A stretch of 46,320 nucleotides of DNA from contig JBQTHI010000037.1 in NCBI GenBank assembly GCA_052390035.1, positions 1 through 46,320 of the forward strand, written 5' to 3'. The number at the start of each line of letters is the position of its first letter. Position 1 is the stretch's first letter. Origin of the DNA: JBQTHI01 sp052390035. GTDB lineage: Bacteria > Actinomycetota > Acidimicrobiia > Spongiisociales > ZC4RG35. The notes under the pieces were generated by a model. It was not told the origin of the DNA. It ran no database searches and saw only the letters and a program-made list of their open reading frames with translations. The position numbers and the translations under genes are program-made. Shown piece by piece: positions 10,547 to 18,533 of this stretch.

Positions 10547-12003
10547 GATATCGAACCTGGTTAGTGGCGGTTGTGGTTCTGGGTCTGCTCGCCGCCGCCT
10601 GCGGCGGCGGCGGAGCCGCCACCACCGCCGAGGCACCAACCGAAACGACTGCCCCCCCCGGCGCCGAAACCACGGCAGGAGGGACCGAAACCACCGGCGC
10701 ACCTGCCGGCCAAACCGGTTATGCCGAGTTGGACCAGGCAATGGCTGGAGCCTTCGACGGAACTACCGTCGAAGTATGGGCGCAATGGTTGCCCGAGTCC
10801 TCCGAGGCGGCCAACTTCACCTACACCCTGGAGCCGTTTACCGCGGCCACAGGGATAACCGTGAACTTCCAACCGACCCCGGACTACGAGACCGCGCTGC
10901 AGGTGGCGGTGGACGGCGGGAACGCCCCCGACCTCGCCCAGATTGCCCAGCCGGGCAAGATGCATCAGTACGCCGACGCTGGCTCCCTGGTCAGCCTCGA
11001 CTTCTTGGACGCGGCCGACAAGTTGGGTGCGGAGATGGTGCCGGCCTTCTATGAGCTCGGGCAATACAACGGCTCCCTCTACGGTGTCTATTACAAGACC
11101 GATGTGAAGTCGATTGTCTGGTACCCGGTACAGGCCTTTGCCGATGCCGGCTATGCGGTGCCGGCCACCTGGGACGAGCTCATCGCGCTGAGCGATCAGA
11201 TCGTCGCCGATGGGACCAACCCATGGTGCATTTCGATCGAAAGCCAGGAGGCCGATGGCTGGGTGGCCACCGACTGGATGGAGGACATCCTGCTTCGCTC
11301 GGCCCCTCCGGAGATCTACGACCAGTGGATCAGCCACGAGATCCCGTTCAACCACCCCGAGGTCCTCGAGGCCGCCGGCTATATGGGCCAGATCTGGTTT
11401 ACCCCCGACTATGCCTACGGCGGTAACACTTACATCAACGCCACCTGGATCGGCGAGACCCAGGATCCGATGTTCGCCGAAGGCGGACCACAGTGCTGGA
11501 TGCAGAAGCAGGCGGCTTGGATCGGTGGTTTCTGGGGTCCTAACCGCGATGCGCTGGCAGACGATCCGAACCTTCCGGCTGACCAATGGCCGATCAAGCC
11601 CGAGACCGACGTCGGTTTCTTCTACTTCCCTCCGATCGAAGAAGAGTTCGGCAAGCCAGTCCTGGGCGCCGCCGACATGTTCGTGATGTTCAACGATCGC
11701 CCGGAAGTGCGGGCATTGCTCGAATGGCTCGCCACCCCGGATGCCGCAGCCGGGTGGATCGAGAGAGGAGGTTTCCTCTCTCCGCTAACCACGGTGCCGG
11801 TTGATTGGTACACCTATCCCAACAACCAACTGGCCGGAATCGTTTCCGAGGCCACCACCCTCGGCTTCGACGCCTCCGACCTGATGCCGGCGGAGGTCGG
11901 GGTCGGCACCTTCTGGAGTGGGATGGTCGACTGGGTGGCCGCCAACGGAGAAGGCACCGACGCCATCTTCCAAGCCATCGAAGACAGCTGGCCCGTCACC
12001 TGA
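10543..12003 (+). CDS. ABC sugar-transporter substrate-binding lipoprotein
   Basis: A 486-residue extracellular solute-binding protein (family 1). The signal peptide ends in the lipobox LAAAC, with Cys20 as the lipidated residue, followed by a Gly/Thr/Ala-rich linker to about residue 60. The mature domain has typical segments (VEVWAQW, ITVNFQPTPDYETALQVAV, NAPDLAQIAQPGK). A strong AAAGGAG precedes the ATG despite the 4-base overlap with the kinase gene, which would give higher translation than its neighbours. The likely ligand is GlcNAc, chitobiose or a muropeptide sugar, judged from the neighbouring genes. A hairpin follows the stop codon. Confidence 0.9.
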   Translation: MRYRTWLVAVVVLGLLAAACGGGGAATTAEAPTETTAPPGAETTAGGTETTGAPAGQTGYAELDQAMAGAFDGTTVEVWAQWLPESSEAANFTYTLEPFTAATGITVNFQPTPDYETALQVAVDGGNAPDLAQIAQPGKMHQYADAGSLVSLDFLDAADKLGAEMVPAFYELGQYNGSLYGVYYKTDVKSIVWYPVQAFADAGYAVPATWDELIALSDQIVADGTNPWCISIESQEADGWVATDWMEDILLRSAPPEIYDQWISHEIPFNHPEVLEAAGYMGQIWFTPDYAYGGNTYINATWIGETQDPMFAEGGPQCWMQKQAAWIGGFWGPNRDALADDPNLPADQWPIKPETDVGFFYFPPIEEEFGKPVLGAADMFVMFNDRPEVRALLEWLATPDAAAGWIERGGFLSPLTTVPVDWYTYPNNQLAGIVSEATTLGFDASDLMPAEVGVGTFWSGMVDWVAANGEGTDAIFQAIEDSWPVT

Positions 12004-12018
12004 GATAACGAACGATTA

Positions 12019-12049
12019 GGGTCCCGGGGGGTTCATAACCCCGGGACCC
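12019..12049 (+). terminator. Intercistronic hairpin between binding protein and permease genes
   Basis: Perfect 11-bp arms GGGTCCCGGGG (12019-12029) and CCCCGGGACCC (12039-12049) with a 9-base loop. There is no T-tract and the operon continues 20 bp later. By analogy with malE-malF type spacers it may partly terminate transcription or protect the upstream mRNA, raising the amount of binding protein over permease. Confidence 0.65.
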
Positions 12050-12071
12050 AAATCCCATAGAGAGCACGGTG

Positions 12072-13220
12072 ATGGAGGCCATCGAACGGGCGAGCCCGAC
12101 TGAGAATGCTGGACTCAAGGCACTGCGGGCTTTGGGAGTAACCGTCATTGTTGGGCTGGCACTCTGGCTGGGGCTCAGGCTCCTTCGGGACCCCAACGTC
12201 TTCTCCAACCTAAGTCCCACGCTCTCCAAGCTGGCTCAGGCCCTGGTCGCCATCGTGCTGGGAGTCGGTGGGATATGGGCGCTGTTCTTCGCCGCCAATG
12301 CGATCGTCGAAGCGTTGCCGCGACCAGCGACCGCCTTCCTACGCCCTTATGTTTTTGTGATCCCGGCGGTGGCGGTGGTCGGTCTCTATCTCATCTACCC
12401 GACGATCGGCACCGTCATCGAGAGCTTCGCCGCGGTGCCGGAAGGGGCGAGCCCCCTATCCAACTACAGCGAGGCGTTTGCCAATCAGGAGGTCGTGCTC
12501 GCGCTACGCAACAACCTCATCTGGCTTCTGATTGCGCCGGCAGGTTCAGTGGTGATTGGCCTCGCCTTCGCCGCTTTGGTCGACCGGGTCAAGCGCGAGT
12601 CCCTGGCCAAGTCTTTTGTCTTCCTGCCGTTAGCCGTTTCGTTTGTCGGCGCCTCGGTGATCTGGAAGTTTGTCTATGCCTGGAAACCGCCCGGGCAGCC
12701 CCAGATAGGAGTCCTCAACTCAATCTGGGTGTGGGCCGGCCAGCTGGTCGTCAACTTCGGATGGGTCGAGGAGGTGGAGCCCATAGCCTGGCTCCAGATA
12801 GTCCCGTGGAACACCCTGGCCCTGATCGCCATAATGGTCTGGCTCCAAGTCGGGTTCGCCATGGTGGTGCTGTCGGCGGCGATCAAGGGGGTGCCCCGGG
12901 AGTTGACCGAAGCCGCCCGCATTGACGGAGCCAGCGAGCTGCAGAGTTTCTTCCGGGTGATGATTCCTTCAATTCGGGGATCGATCCTCACCGTATTCAC
13001 GACCATCGCCATTGCCGTGCTAAAGGTCTTCGACATCATCTTCGTTACCACCGGTGGCAATTTCGACACTTCGGTGGTGGCAGTGCGGATGTATCAAGAG
13101 ATGTTCAGATTCCGCAACTTCGGCCAGGCATCCACGATGGCGGTGATACTGCTGGTGGCGGTGGTTCCGATCATGGTGGTCAACATTCGTAACCTTCGGC
13201 GACAGGGAATCGGGACATGA
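12072..13220 (+). CDS. ABC sugar-transporter permease (MalF type)
   Basis: A 382-residue inner-membrane permease with eight or so hydrophobic segments, including two extra ones before the core (residues about 17-38 and 55-78). The cytoplasmic coupling motif EAARIDGASELQSFFRVMIPSI (EAA loop) contacts the ATPase. ATG 12072 is preferred to the adjacent GTG 12069 because AGAGAG lies at better spacing. It forms the channel with the following permease, which it overlaps by four bases. No ATPase gene is in the operon, so a shared MsiK-like ATPase encoded elsewhere is inferred. Confidence 0.9.
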   Translation: MEAIERASPTENAGLKALRALGVTVIVGLALWLGLRLLRDPNVFSNLSPTLSKLAQALVAIVLGVGGIWALFFAANAIVEALPRPATAFLRPYVFVIPAVAVVGLYLIYPTIGTVIESFAAVPEGASPLSNYSEAFANQEVVLALRNNLIWLLIAPAGSVVIGLAFAALVDRVKRESLAKSFVFLPLAVSFVGASVIWKFVYAWKPPGQPQIGVLNSIWVWAGQLVVNFGWVEEVEPIAWLQIVPWNTLALIAIMVWLQVGFAMVVLSAAIKGVPRELTEAARIDGASELQSFFRVMIPSIRGSILTVFTTIAIAVLKVFDIIFVTTGGNFDTSVVAVRMYQEMFRFRNFGQASTMAVILLVAVVPIMVVNIRNLRRQGIGT

Positions 13221-14092
13221 CCGCCCAGCCCGCCCGCCAAGTGGCCGAACCGACCGAAACCGGAGGCTGGCTGGTCAAGCTGAGCGTATTTCTGATCGTG
13301 GCGGCGTGGACCATCCCCAGCTTGGGATTACTGGTGAACTCCTTTCGGACCTCGGTCGACAGCAGCGAGACCGGGTGGTGGACCTCGCTCTTCAATCCGG
13401 TCGCAACCGAATGGACCCTCGACAACTACAACCGGGTGCTCACCTCCGGCGGCATGTTCGATGCCCTGATCAACAGCCTGATTGTCACCATCCCCTCCAC
13501 GGTGATCCCGATCACACTTGCGGCGTTCGCTGCCTACGGTTTCGCTTGGATAAGGTTCCGCGGGCGAAGCCTCCTCTTCGGAGTGGTGGTCGGTCTTTTG
13601 GTGGTGCCTCTCCAGTTGTCGCTGGTGCCGCTGCTCAAGATCTATCAATCGGCCGAGCTCACCGGTAGCTTCCTTGGCATCTGGTTGGCGCACACCGGTT
13701 TTGGGCTGCCGCTGGCGGTTTTCCTCCTCTACAACTACATCTCCCAGCTGCCCAAGGACATCTTCGAGTCGGCGTTCATCGACGGGGCGAGCCCCTTCAC
13801 CGCCTTCACCAGGTTGGTGCTGCCACTGTCGGTCCCGGCCCTGGCGTCATTTGCCATCATCCAGTTCCTCTGGGTGTGGAACGACTTCCTGGTGGCCCTG
13901 GTGTTCCTCGGTACCTCTTCGGATGTGGCAGTGCTCACCATCGAACTCGCCTCGATTGTCGGCTCTCGCGGTGAAGCGTTTCACCTCTTGACCGCCGCCG
14001 CTTTCGTGTCGATGCTGGTCCCGCTGATCGTCTTCCTTTCGCTTCAACGCTTCTTTGTGCGGGGTCTTTTGGCCGGCTCGGTCAAAGGCTGA
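13217..14092 (+). CDS. ABC sugar-transporter permease (MalG type)
   Basis: A 291-residue permease with six predicted membrane helices. The first follows a short N-terminal tail (residues about 18-38) and the EAA loop reads ESAFIDGASPFTAFTRLVLPL. The segment WVWNDFLVALVFLG near residue 218 is typical of MalG-type proteins. It is the second channel subunit of the importer and is translationally coupled to the MalF-type gene. The gene ends one codon before the next gene, which is in the same reading frame. Confidence 0.9.
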   Translation: MTAQPARQVAEPTETGGWLVKLSVFLIVAAWTIPSLGLLVNSFRTSVDSSETGWWTSLFNPVATEWTLDNYNRVLTSGGMFDALINSLIVTIPSTVIPITLAAFAAYGFAWIRFRGRSLLFGVVVGLLVVPLQLSLVPLLKIYQSAELTGSFLGIWLAHTGFGLPLAVFLLYNYISQLPKDIFESAFIDGASPFTAFTRLVLPLSVPALASFAIIQFLWVWNDFLVALVFLGTSSDVAVLTIELASIVGSRGEAFHLLTAAAFVSMLVPLIVFLSLQRFFVRGLLAGSVKG

Positions 14093-14095
14093 GTC

Positions 14096-15613
14096 TTGGT
14101 TCCGGCGCCCTGCGCCATGGTCGCCTTCCAAGGCACCGTGGTCGATGAAGCCGTCTCCGCGCTCGTCGCTGACCGTCGGGTAGCCGGCGTCACCCTGTAC
14201 GGCTCGCTCAACATCGAGACGGCGACCCAGACCCGCCTGCTCACGGGCGACCTCATTCGGGCGGGGCGGCGTCCCTTGCTGATCGGTATCGACCAAGAAG
14301 GTGGTCAGTTGGTCGGAGCAGGTCCGGAGACGACCGCCTTCGCCGGCAACATGGCCCTGGGCGCAATCCACGACGCCGACCTGGCGTATCGGGTGGGCAG
14401 AGCAATCGGAGCGGAGCTGCGTGCACTTGGGATCAATGTGAATTACGCGCCGGTGGCGGATGTCGCCTCGCGACCAGGGAATCCGTCGCTCGGGATCAGA
14501 TCCTTCGGTGAGAGCCCACGGTCGGTCGCGATCTTGACCGCCGCCATGGTCGGCGGCTTGCAGTCGGCGGGGGTGGCGGCCACTCTCAAACATTTCCCCG
14601 GCAAAGGGGAGGCAGCGGTCGATCCCCACTACCAAATGCCGGTTCTTGACCTCGACCGGGAAAGACTGGAACAGGTGGAGTTCACCCCGTTTCGGGCCGG
14701 GATCGACGCCGGAGCACGCCTCATGATGGTTGGTCATTACGGGTTGCCGGCGATCACCGGCGACCGGGTGACGCCCGCCAGTGTCGCCCCGGCCGTACTG
14801 AGCGGGCTCATACGCCATGAGCTCGGCTTCAAAGGCGTGATCATTACCGATGCCCTCGACATGGGCGGATTCGGCTCATACCCGACCGAACGTCCGCTGG
14901 AGGCGGGCGCCGACCTCCTGCTGTTCGGCCCTGCGCAGGCCGGAAATCTGCCCGACTGGAAAGGTCCTGGCCCGTCATCATTCGAGGATCTGCTGGCGTG
15001 GTTGGAGTCTTTCCCCCAACCCGGCCTCGCCACCGTCGGCTCGGCCCAACATCGTCGGCTGGCCGAAGAGCTCGCTCGCCGCTCGATCACCTTGGTCAAG
15101 GACGACGCCGCCTTGCTCCCCCTCCGATTGAGTGTGGATCAGCGGCTCTTGGCGGTCATGCCCCGTCCGATCGACCTCACCCCGGCCGACACCTCGTCGT
15201 TGGTCAAACCGGGTCTCGCCGCCGCACTTCGCCAACGTCATCCGGCAACAACCGAGATCGTCGTCGACCACCGACCGAGCACCACACAAATCTCGGCCGT
15301 GAGGGCTGCATCGGACCACCATGACCTCACGGTGATCGGGACCATCGATGCCGGCGAGGAGCAGGGACATCTGGTATCCACGTTGGTAGGCAGCGGCAAG
15401 CCGGTCGTGGCGGTGGCGCTGCGCACCCCCTACGACCTACTCCAGTATCCGGCTGCTCCCACCTATGTGTGCACCTATGGAATTCATCCACCTTCGATGG
15501 AAGCCTTGGCCGCCGCCCTCTTCGGATGGGAAGAAGTCTCCGGCAGACTCCCGGTCTCGATACCCCAGGCCTATCCGTCCGGTCACGGCCTCAGCCAAAA
15601 GGCGGCTCGATGA
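14096..15613 (+). CDS. nagZ: Beta-N-acetylhexosaminidase, GH3 family (NagZ type)
   Basis: A 505-residue glycoside hydrolase removing terminal beta-GlcNAc from chito-oligosaccharides or muropeptides. The signature KHFPGKGEAAVDPH carries the Asp-His dyad typical of NagZ, and the nucleophile Asp is in VIITDALDMGGFG. A second, C-terminal GH3-C-like domain covers about residues 310-500. The start is TTG at 14096, supported by AAAGG seven bases upstream; ATG at 14117 is the only other choice. The N-terminus is shorter than usual: it begins at the first barrel strand (VAFQGT), without the helix that normally precedes it. No signal peptide is seen, so it should act in the cytoplasm on imported sugar. 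Confidence 0.88.
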   Translation: MVPAPCAMVAFQGTVVDEAVSALVADRRVAGVTLYGSLNIETATQTRLLTGDLIRAGRRPLLIGIDQEGGQLVGAGPETTAFAGNMALGAIHDADLAYRVGRAIGAELRALGINVNYAPVADVASRPGNPSLGIRSFGESPRSVAILTAAMVGGLQSAGVAATLKHFPGKGEAAVDPHYQMPVLDLDRERLEQVEFTPFRAGIDAGARLMMVGHYGLPAITGDRVTPASVAPAVLSGLIRHELGFKGVIITDALDMGGFGSYPTERPLEAGADLLLFGPAQAGNLPDWKGPGPSSFEDLLAWLESFPQPGLATVGSAQHRRLAEELARRSITLVKDDAALLPLRLSVDQRLLAVMPRPIDLTPADTSSLVKPGLAAALRQRHPATTEIVVDHRPSTTQISAVRAASDHHDLTVIGTIDAGEEQGHLVSTLVGSGKPVVAVALRTPYDLLQYPAAPTYVCTYGIHPPSMEALAAALFGWEEVSGRLPVSIPQAYPSGHGLSQKAAR

Positions 15614-16722
15614 TCAGCCTCATCGCCGCGACCGTGCCAGGTTCGCATGGCCCGACCACTGTGACCTTCGACGGAGGATCGATCACTTCGGTGGGAGGCA
15701 GCGCCGCCGGTGAGAAGATCGACTGTTCCGGGCTTTTGGTTGCGCCCGGTCTGATCGATCTCCAGACCAACGGTGCCTATGGAGCGGACTTCACCACCGA
15801 TCCGTCAACCCTTTGGTCGGTGGGACGTCGGTTGCCGGAGCGGGGAGTGACGGCTTTCCTGCCGACCATCATCACCTCCCCGCCGGGGCAGATCGAGGCG
15901 GCCATTGAGGCCCTCGATGCCCGACCCTCCGGATACCGCGGCGCCGAGCCGCTCGGTCTTCACCTCGAGGGCCCGATGTTGTCACCCGGCAAACCCGGTG
16001 TGCATGACCCGGCTCTGCTCCGTTTGCCATCGATCGAACTGATCGATGGCTGGACTCCCGAAAATGGCGTGGCCCTGGTGACGCTGGCGCCGGAGCTTCC
16101 CGGGGCCGAGCAGGTGGTCAAGACCCTCGTGGGTGGAGGGGTGGTGGTAGCGGCCGGGCACAGCGCCGCCGATTACGAGGAGGCGGTGGCCGGCTTCGGT
16201 TGGGGAATCACCGCCATAACTCATCTCTTCAACGCCATGGAGCCGTTCCGCCACCGCGCCCCCGGCTTGGTTGGTGCCGCCTTCGACTCGGACGTGGTGG
16301 CCGGGATCATCTGTGACGGGGTCCACGTACATCCGGCGGCGGTGAGGGTCGCCTGGCGGGTGCTGGGACCCGACCACGTTGCCCTCGTTACCGATTCGAT
16401 GGCTGCAACCGGTCTCCAGGACGGGACCTATCAACTGGGCGGCGCCAGTATCTCCGTCCGTGATGGCAGGGCAGAAGATTCTTCGCACAGGCTGGCTGGC
16501 AGCACTCTCACCCTTGACCAGGCGGTCCGCAACTTGATCACTCTCACCGGATGCTCCCCCGCCGAGGCTTTGGCGGCTGCGTCCACCGTGCCTGCCCGGC
16601 TCCTCCGGCTAGAAGATCGGGGAGCCATCAAACCCGGAGCGAGGGCCGACCTGGTTCTGTTCGACCGGGCGATGGAATTGGCCGCCACCATCGTTGCCGG
16701 CGAGTTTGTGTGGCGACGATGA
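15610..16722 (+). CDS. nagA: N-acetylglucosamine-6-phosphate deacetylase
   Basis: A 370-residue amidohydrolase producing glucosamine-6-phosphate and acetate. Family motifs are in place: HLEGPMLSPGKPGVHDP for metal and substrate binding, AGHSAADYEE, ITHLFNAMEP, and the catalytic Asp in LVTDSMAATG. The chosen ATG overlaps the nagZ stop in ATGA; the longer frame from 15469 lies within nagZ. The phosphorylated substrate would come from the ROK kinase and the product goes to the SIS-domain enzyme encoded next. Confidence 0.94.
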   Translation: MISLIAATVPGSHGPTTVTFDGGSITSVGGSAAGEKIDCSGLLVAPGLIDLQTNGAYGADFTTDPSTLWSVGRRLPERGVTAFLPTIITSPPGQIEAAIEALDARPSGYRGAEPLGLHLEGPMLSPGKPGVHDPALLRLPSIELIDGWTPENGVALVTLAPELPGAEQVVKTLVGGGVVVAAGHSAADYEEAVAGFGWGITAITHLFNAMEPFRHRAPGLVGAAFDSDVVAGIICDGVHVHPAAVRVAWRVLGPDHVALVTDSMAATGLQDGTYQLGGASISVRDGRAEDSSHRLAGSTLTLDQAVRNLITLTGCSPAEALAAASTVPARLLRLEDRGAIKPGARADLVLFDRAMELAATIVAGEFVWRR

Positions 16723-17747
16723 GCCTCTGGGGGGAGATCGCCTCGCAACCCGAAGTTCTCACATCACTTGCCGCCCGGTACCGGTCGCAGGTGGACATGA
16801 CCGTGCGCTGGCTATCAGACCGCCAGTTCGATCACGTCATGATCGCCGCCCGGGGCACTTCGGACAACGCCGCCCGCTATGCCCAATACCTGTGGGGTGC
16901 CCGCAACCGCCTACACGTTTCGCTGGCCGCACCCTCTTTGTACGGGATCTACCAGAGCCCCCCTCGCCTCGACGGGGCGCTGGTGTTAGGAATATCCCAG
17001 TCCGGCGAATCCCCCGACCTTCTGGCCGTGCTCCGCGAAGGAAGAGACCAGGGCCGGCCCACGATGAGCATCACCAACCATCCGGACTCGCCGATGGCGG
17101 CCATCGCCGATTGCCATTTCGATCTTGGCGCTGGTCCCGAGCTGGCCGTGGCGGCCACCAAGTCTTATACGGCGGAGTTGTTCGCGCTGGCGGCCCTTTC
17201 CGCTGGCCTCACCGGTGATGACGAGATGGAAATGTCGCTCGTTCAAGTTGGCCGGACGGTAGGCGAGGTATTGGCGGCCGCCGGTGGTACCGAGACAGCT
17301 GCCGTTTCGATGAAAGACGCCGACCGGTGCGTCGTGCTGGGCAGGGGCTTTCACCACGCCACTGCCTACGAGTGGGCGCTGAAGATCGCCGAGCTGTCAT
17401 ATCTGGTGGCTCAACCGTTTTCCGCCGCCGATTTCCGCCACGGGCCGCTGGCCATGATCGAACCCGGACTACCTGTCCTGGCCGTTGCCACGTCTGGGCC
17501 ACTCTTCAGCGATCTGGGTGAGTTGCTTTCCCTGGCTAGGGAGGCGGGCGCCCGGGTGGTGGCGATCTCCGATCGCCCCGATTGCCCGGCCGATCATTTG
17601 ATCGCTCTCCCCCCCGGCTTGCCGGACTGGCTTTACCCGATACCTGCCATCGTCGCCGCCCAGGTGTTCACCTATCAACTGACCCGCGCTCGCGGTCTCG
17701 ATCCCGACCACCCCCGCCGTCTGACCAAGGTCACGAAGACGATGTGA
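16719..17747 (+). CDS. SIS-domain glucosamine-6-phosphate deaminase/isomerase (NagB-II/GlmS-isomerase-like)
   Basis: A 342-residue protein with two SIS domains, matching the isomerase half of GlmS without the glutaminase domain. Visible motifs are ARGTSDNAARY, the phosphosugar loop SQSGESPD, the GlmS-like EWALKIAELSY with its catalytic Glu, FRHGPLAMI with the ring-opening His, and a C-terminal LTKVTKTM Lys region. It most likely converts GlcN-6-P to fructose-6-P and ammonia, replacing classical NagB. ATG at 16719 overlaps the nagA stop in ATGA. It is the last gene of the operon. Confidence 0.88.
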   Translation: MSLWGEIASQPEVLTSLAARYRSQVDMTVRWLSDRQFDHVMIAARGTSDNAARYAQYLWGARNRLHVSLAAPSLYGIYQSPPRLDGALVLGISQSGESPDLLAVLREGRDQGRPTMSITNHPDSPMAAIADCHFDLGAGPELAVAATKSYTAELFALAALSAGLTGDDEMEMSLVQVGRTVGEVLAAAGGTETAAVSMKDADRCVVLGRGFHHATAYEWALKIAELSYLVAQPFSAADFRHGPLAMIEPGLPVLAVATSGPLFSDLGELLSLAREAGARVVAISDRPDCPADHLIALPPGLPDWLYPIPAIVAAQVFTYQLTRARGLDPDHPRRLTKVTKTM

Positions 17748-17775
17748 GGCTCGGCCGGGAACCTGCCTAGCCGAT

Positions 17776-17997
17776 CTAGCGATACCGCCAGACGATCCGG
17801 CCCATCGTGGGATCGTAGGTCGACACCTCAATGTCGACCTGGTCGCCGGGAAGGATCCGGATCTTGCGACCTCGCTGCATCCGGCCTGCGGTCCGGGCCC
17901 GCACCTGCAGACCGCCCTCGATCTCAACGATGAATGTGGCGCTTCGCTGCAGCGATATAACCGTGCCGGTCGTCCGAAAATATTCGCCGTCTGCCAT
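17776..17997 (-). CDS. IF-1-like S1/OB-fold protein
   Basis: A 73-residue protein of the translation initiation factor IF-1 type. The fold-defining ends match: VISLQRSATFIVEIEGG, then AGRMQRGRKIRILPGDQVDIEV and the family C-terminus YDPTMGRIVWRYR. It is divergent at positions that are highly conserved in housekeeping IF-1: the HISGKMR motif is RTAGRMQ. It sits behind an RRM protein and not in the usual ribosomal-protein cluster, so a second, specialised copy is possible (inference). The ATG overlaps the stop of the RRM gene by one base (TGATG). It converges on the amino-sugar operon, 28 bp away. Confidence 0.85.
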   Translation of the reverse strand: MADGEYFRTTGTVISLQRSATFIVEIEGGLQVRARTAGRMQRGRKIRILPGDQVDIEVSTYDPTMGRIVWRYR

Positions 17998-18368
17998 CAG
18001 GGCCGGCGATCGCGGCCACTCTGGTTGCGATTGCCACTGCCATATCCCGGACGACCACCGCTTGAGGGACGGCCACCACCGGAGGGACGGCCATATCTTC
18101 CTCCCGTTCCCGCCCGGGGTCGATCGGTCTTGGGACGTGCCTGGTTGACCGTCACCCGGCGACCGTCGATGTCGGTGCCATCGAGCTCTTCGATGGCTTT
18201 CTTGGCTTCCGACTCATCTTCCATTTCCACAAACCCAAATCCGCGGGATCGACCGGTTTCCCGATCGACCGCCACGTTGGCCGAACCAACAGTGCCGAAT
18301 CGGCTGAATAAGGTGGAAAGGCTCTCGGAGGTGGTCGAGAAGGGAAGGTTGCCTACATAGATGTTCAT
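17997..18368 (-). CDS. Single-RRM RNA-binding protein with Gly/Arg-rich tail
   Basis: A 123-residue protein with one RNA-recognition motif: RNP2 is IYVGNLPF at residues 3-10 and RNP1 is RGFGFVEM near residue 42. After about residue 80 the chain is Gly/Arg/Ser/Pro-rich with RPSGGGRP-type repeats, as in cyanobacterial cold-induced Rbp proteins. The ATG at 18368 begins directly at the RRM; an upstream GTG at 18434 would add unrelated residues. AGAGG lies upstream. It is translationally coupled to the IF-1-like gene, so an RNA-chaperone or translation role during cold or growth transition is inferred. Confidence 0.92.
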   Translation of the reverse strand: MNIYVGNLPFSTTSESLSTLFSRFGTVGSANVAVDRETGRSRGFGFVEMEDESEAKKAIEELDGTDIDGRRVTVNQARPKTDRPRAGTGGRYGRPSGGGRPSSGGRPGYGSGNRNQSGRDRRP

Positions 18369-18465
18369 TTCTGCCTCTTGCTTGGGTGGGAAACGACCCA
18401 CGTGACTCTTCGGGTCACAGGGCGCAACACCCATCAGGGCGACATCGTCAGGTGATCCGGCATCG

Positions 18466-18471
18466 ATTATA
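18466..18471 (-). promoter_or_regulatory. Consensus -10 (TATAAT) for the RRM/IF-1 operon
   Basis: A perfect TATAAT on the minus strand with only a weak -35 (GTTTTC or GGTTTT at 17-18 bp). Transcription would start near 18459, leaving a leader of about 90 bases that contains a small hairpin (GTGAC 18402-18406 with GTCAC 18414-18418). Long leaders are common on cold-regulated RNA-binding protein genes. Confidence 0.6.
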
Positions 18472-18533
18472 GCCGGGGTTTTGGCGTAGAAAACCGTCGG
18501 TATGCGGCAGATTTTTACGCAGGAACTTCGGAG

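Noticed and set aside
14090..14098. Programmed TGA readthrough between permease and GH3 enzyme
   Set aside because: A good AAAGG ribosome-binding site stands seven bases before the TTG, so a normal start is enough; kept only as a minor finding.
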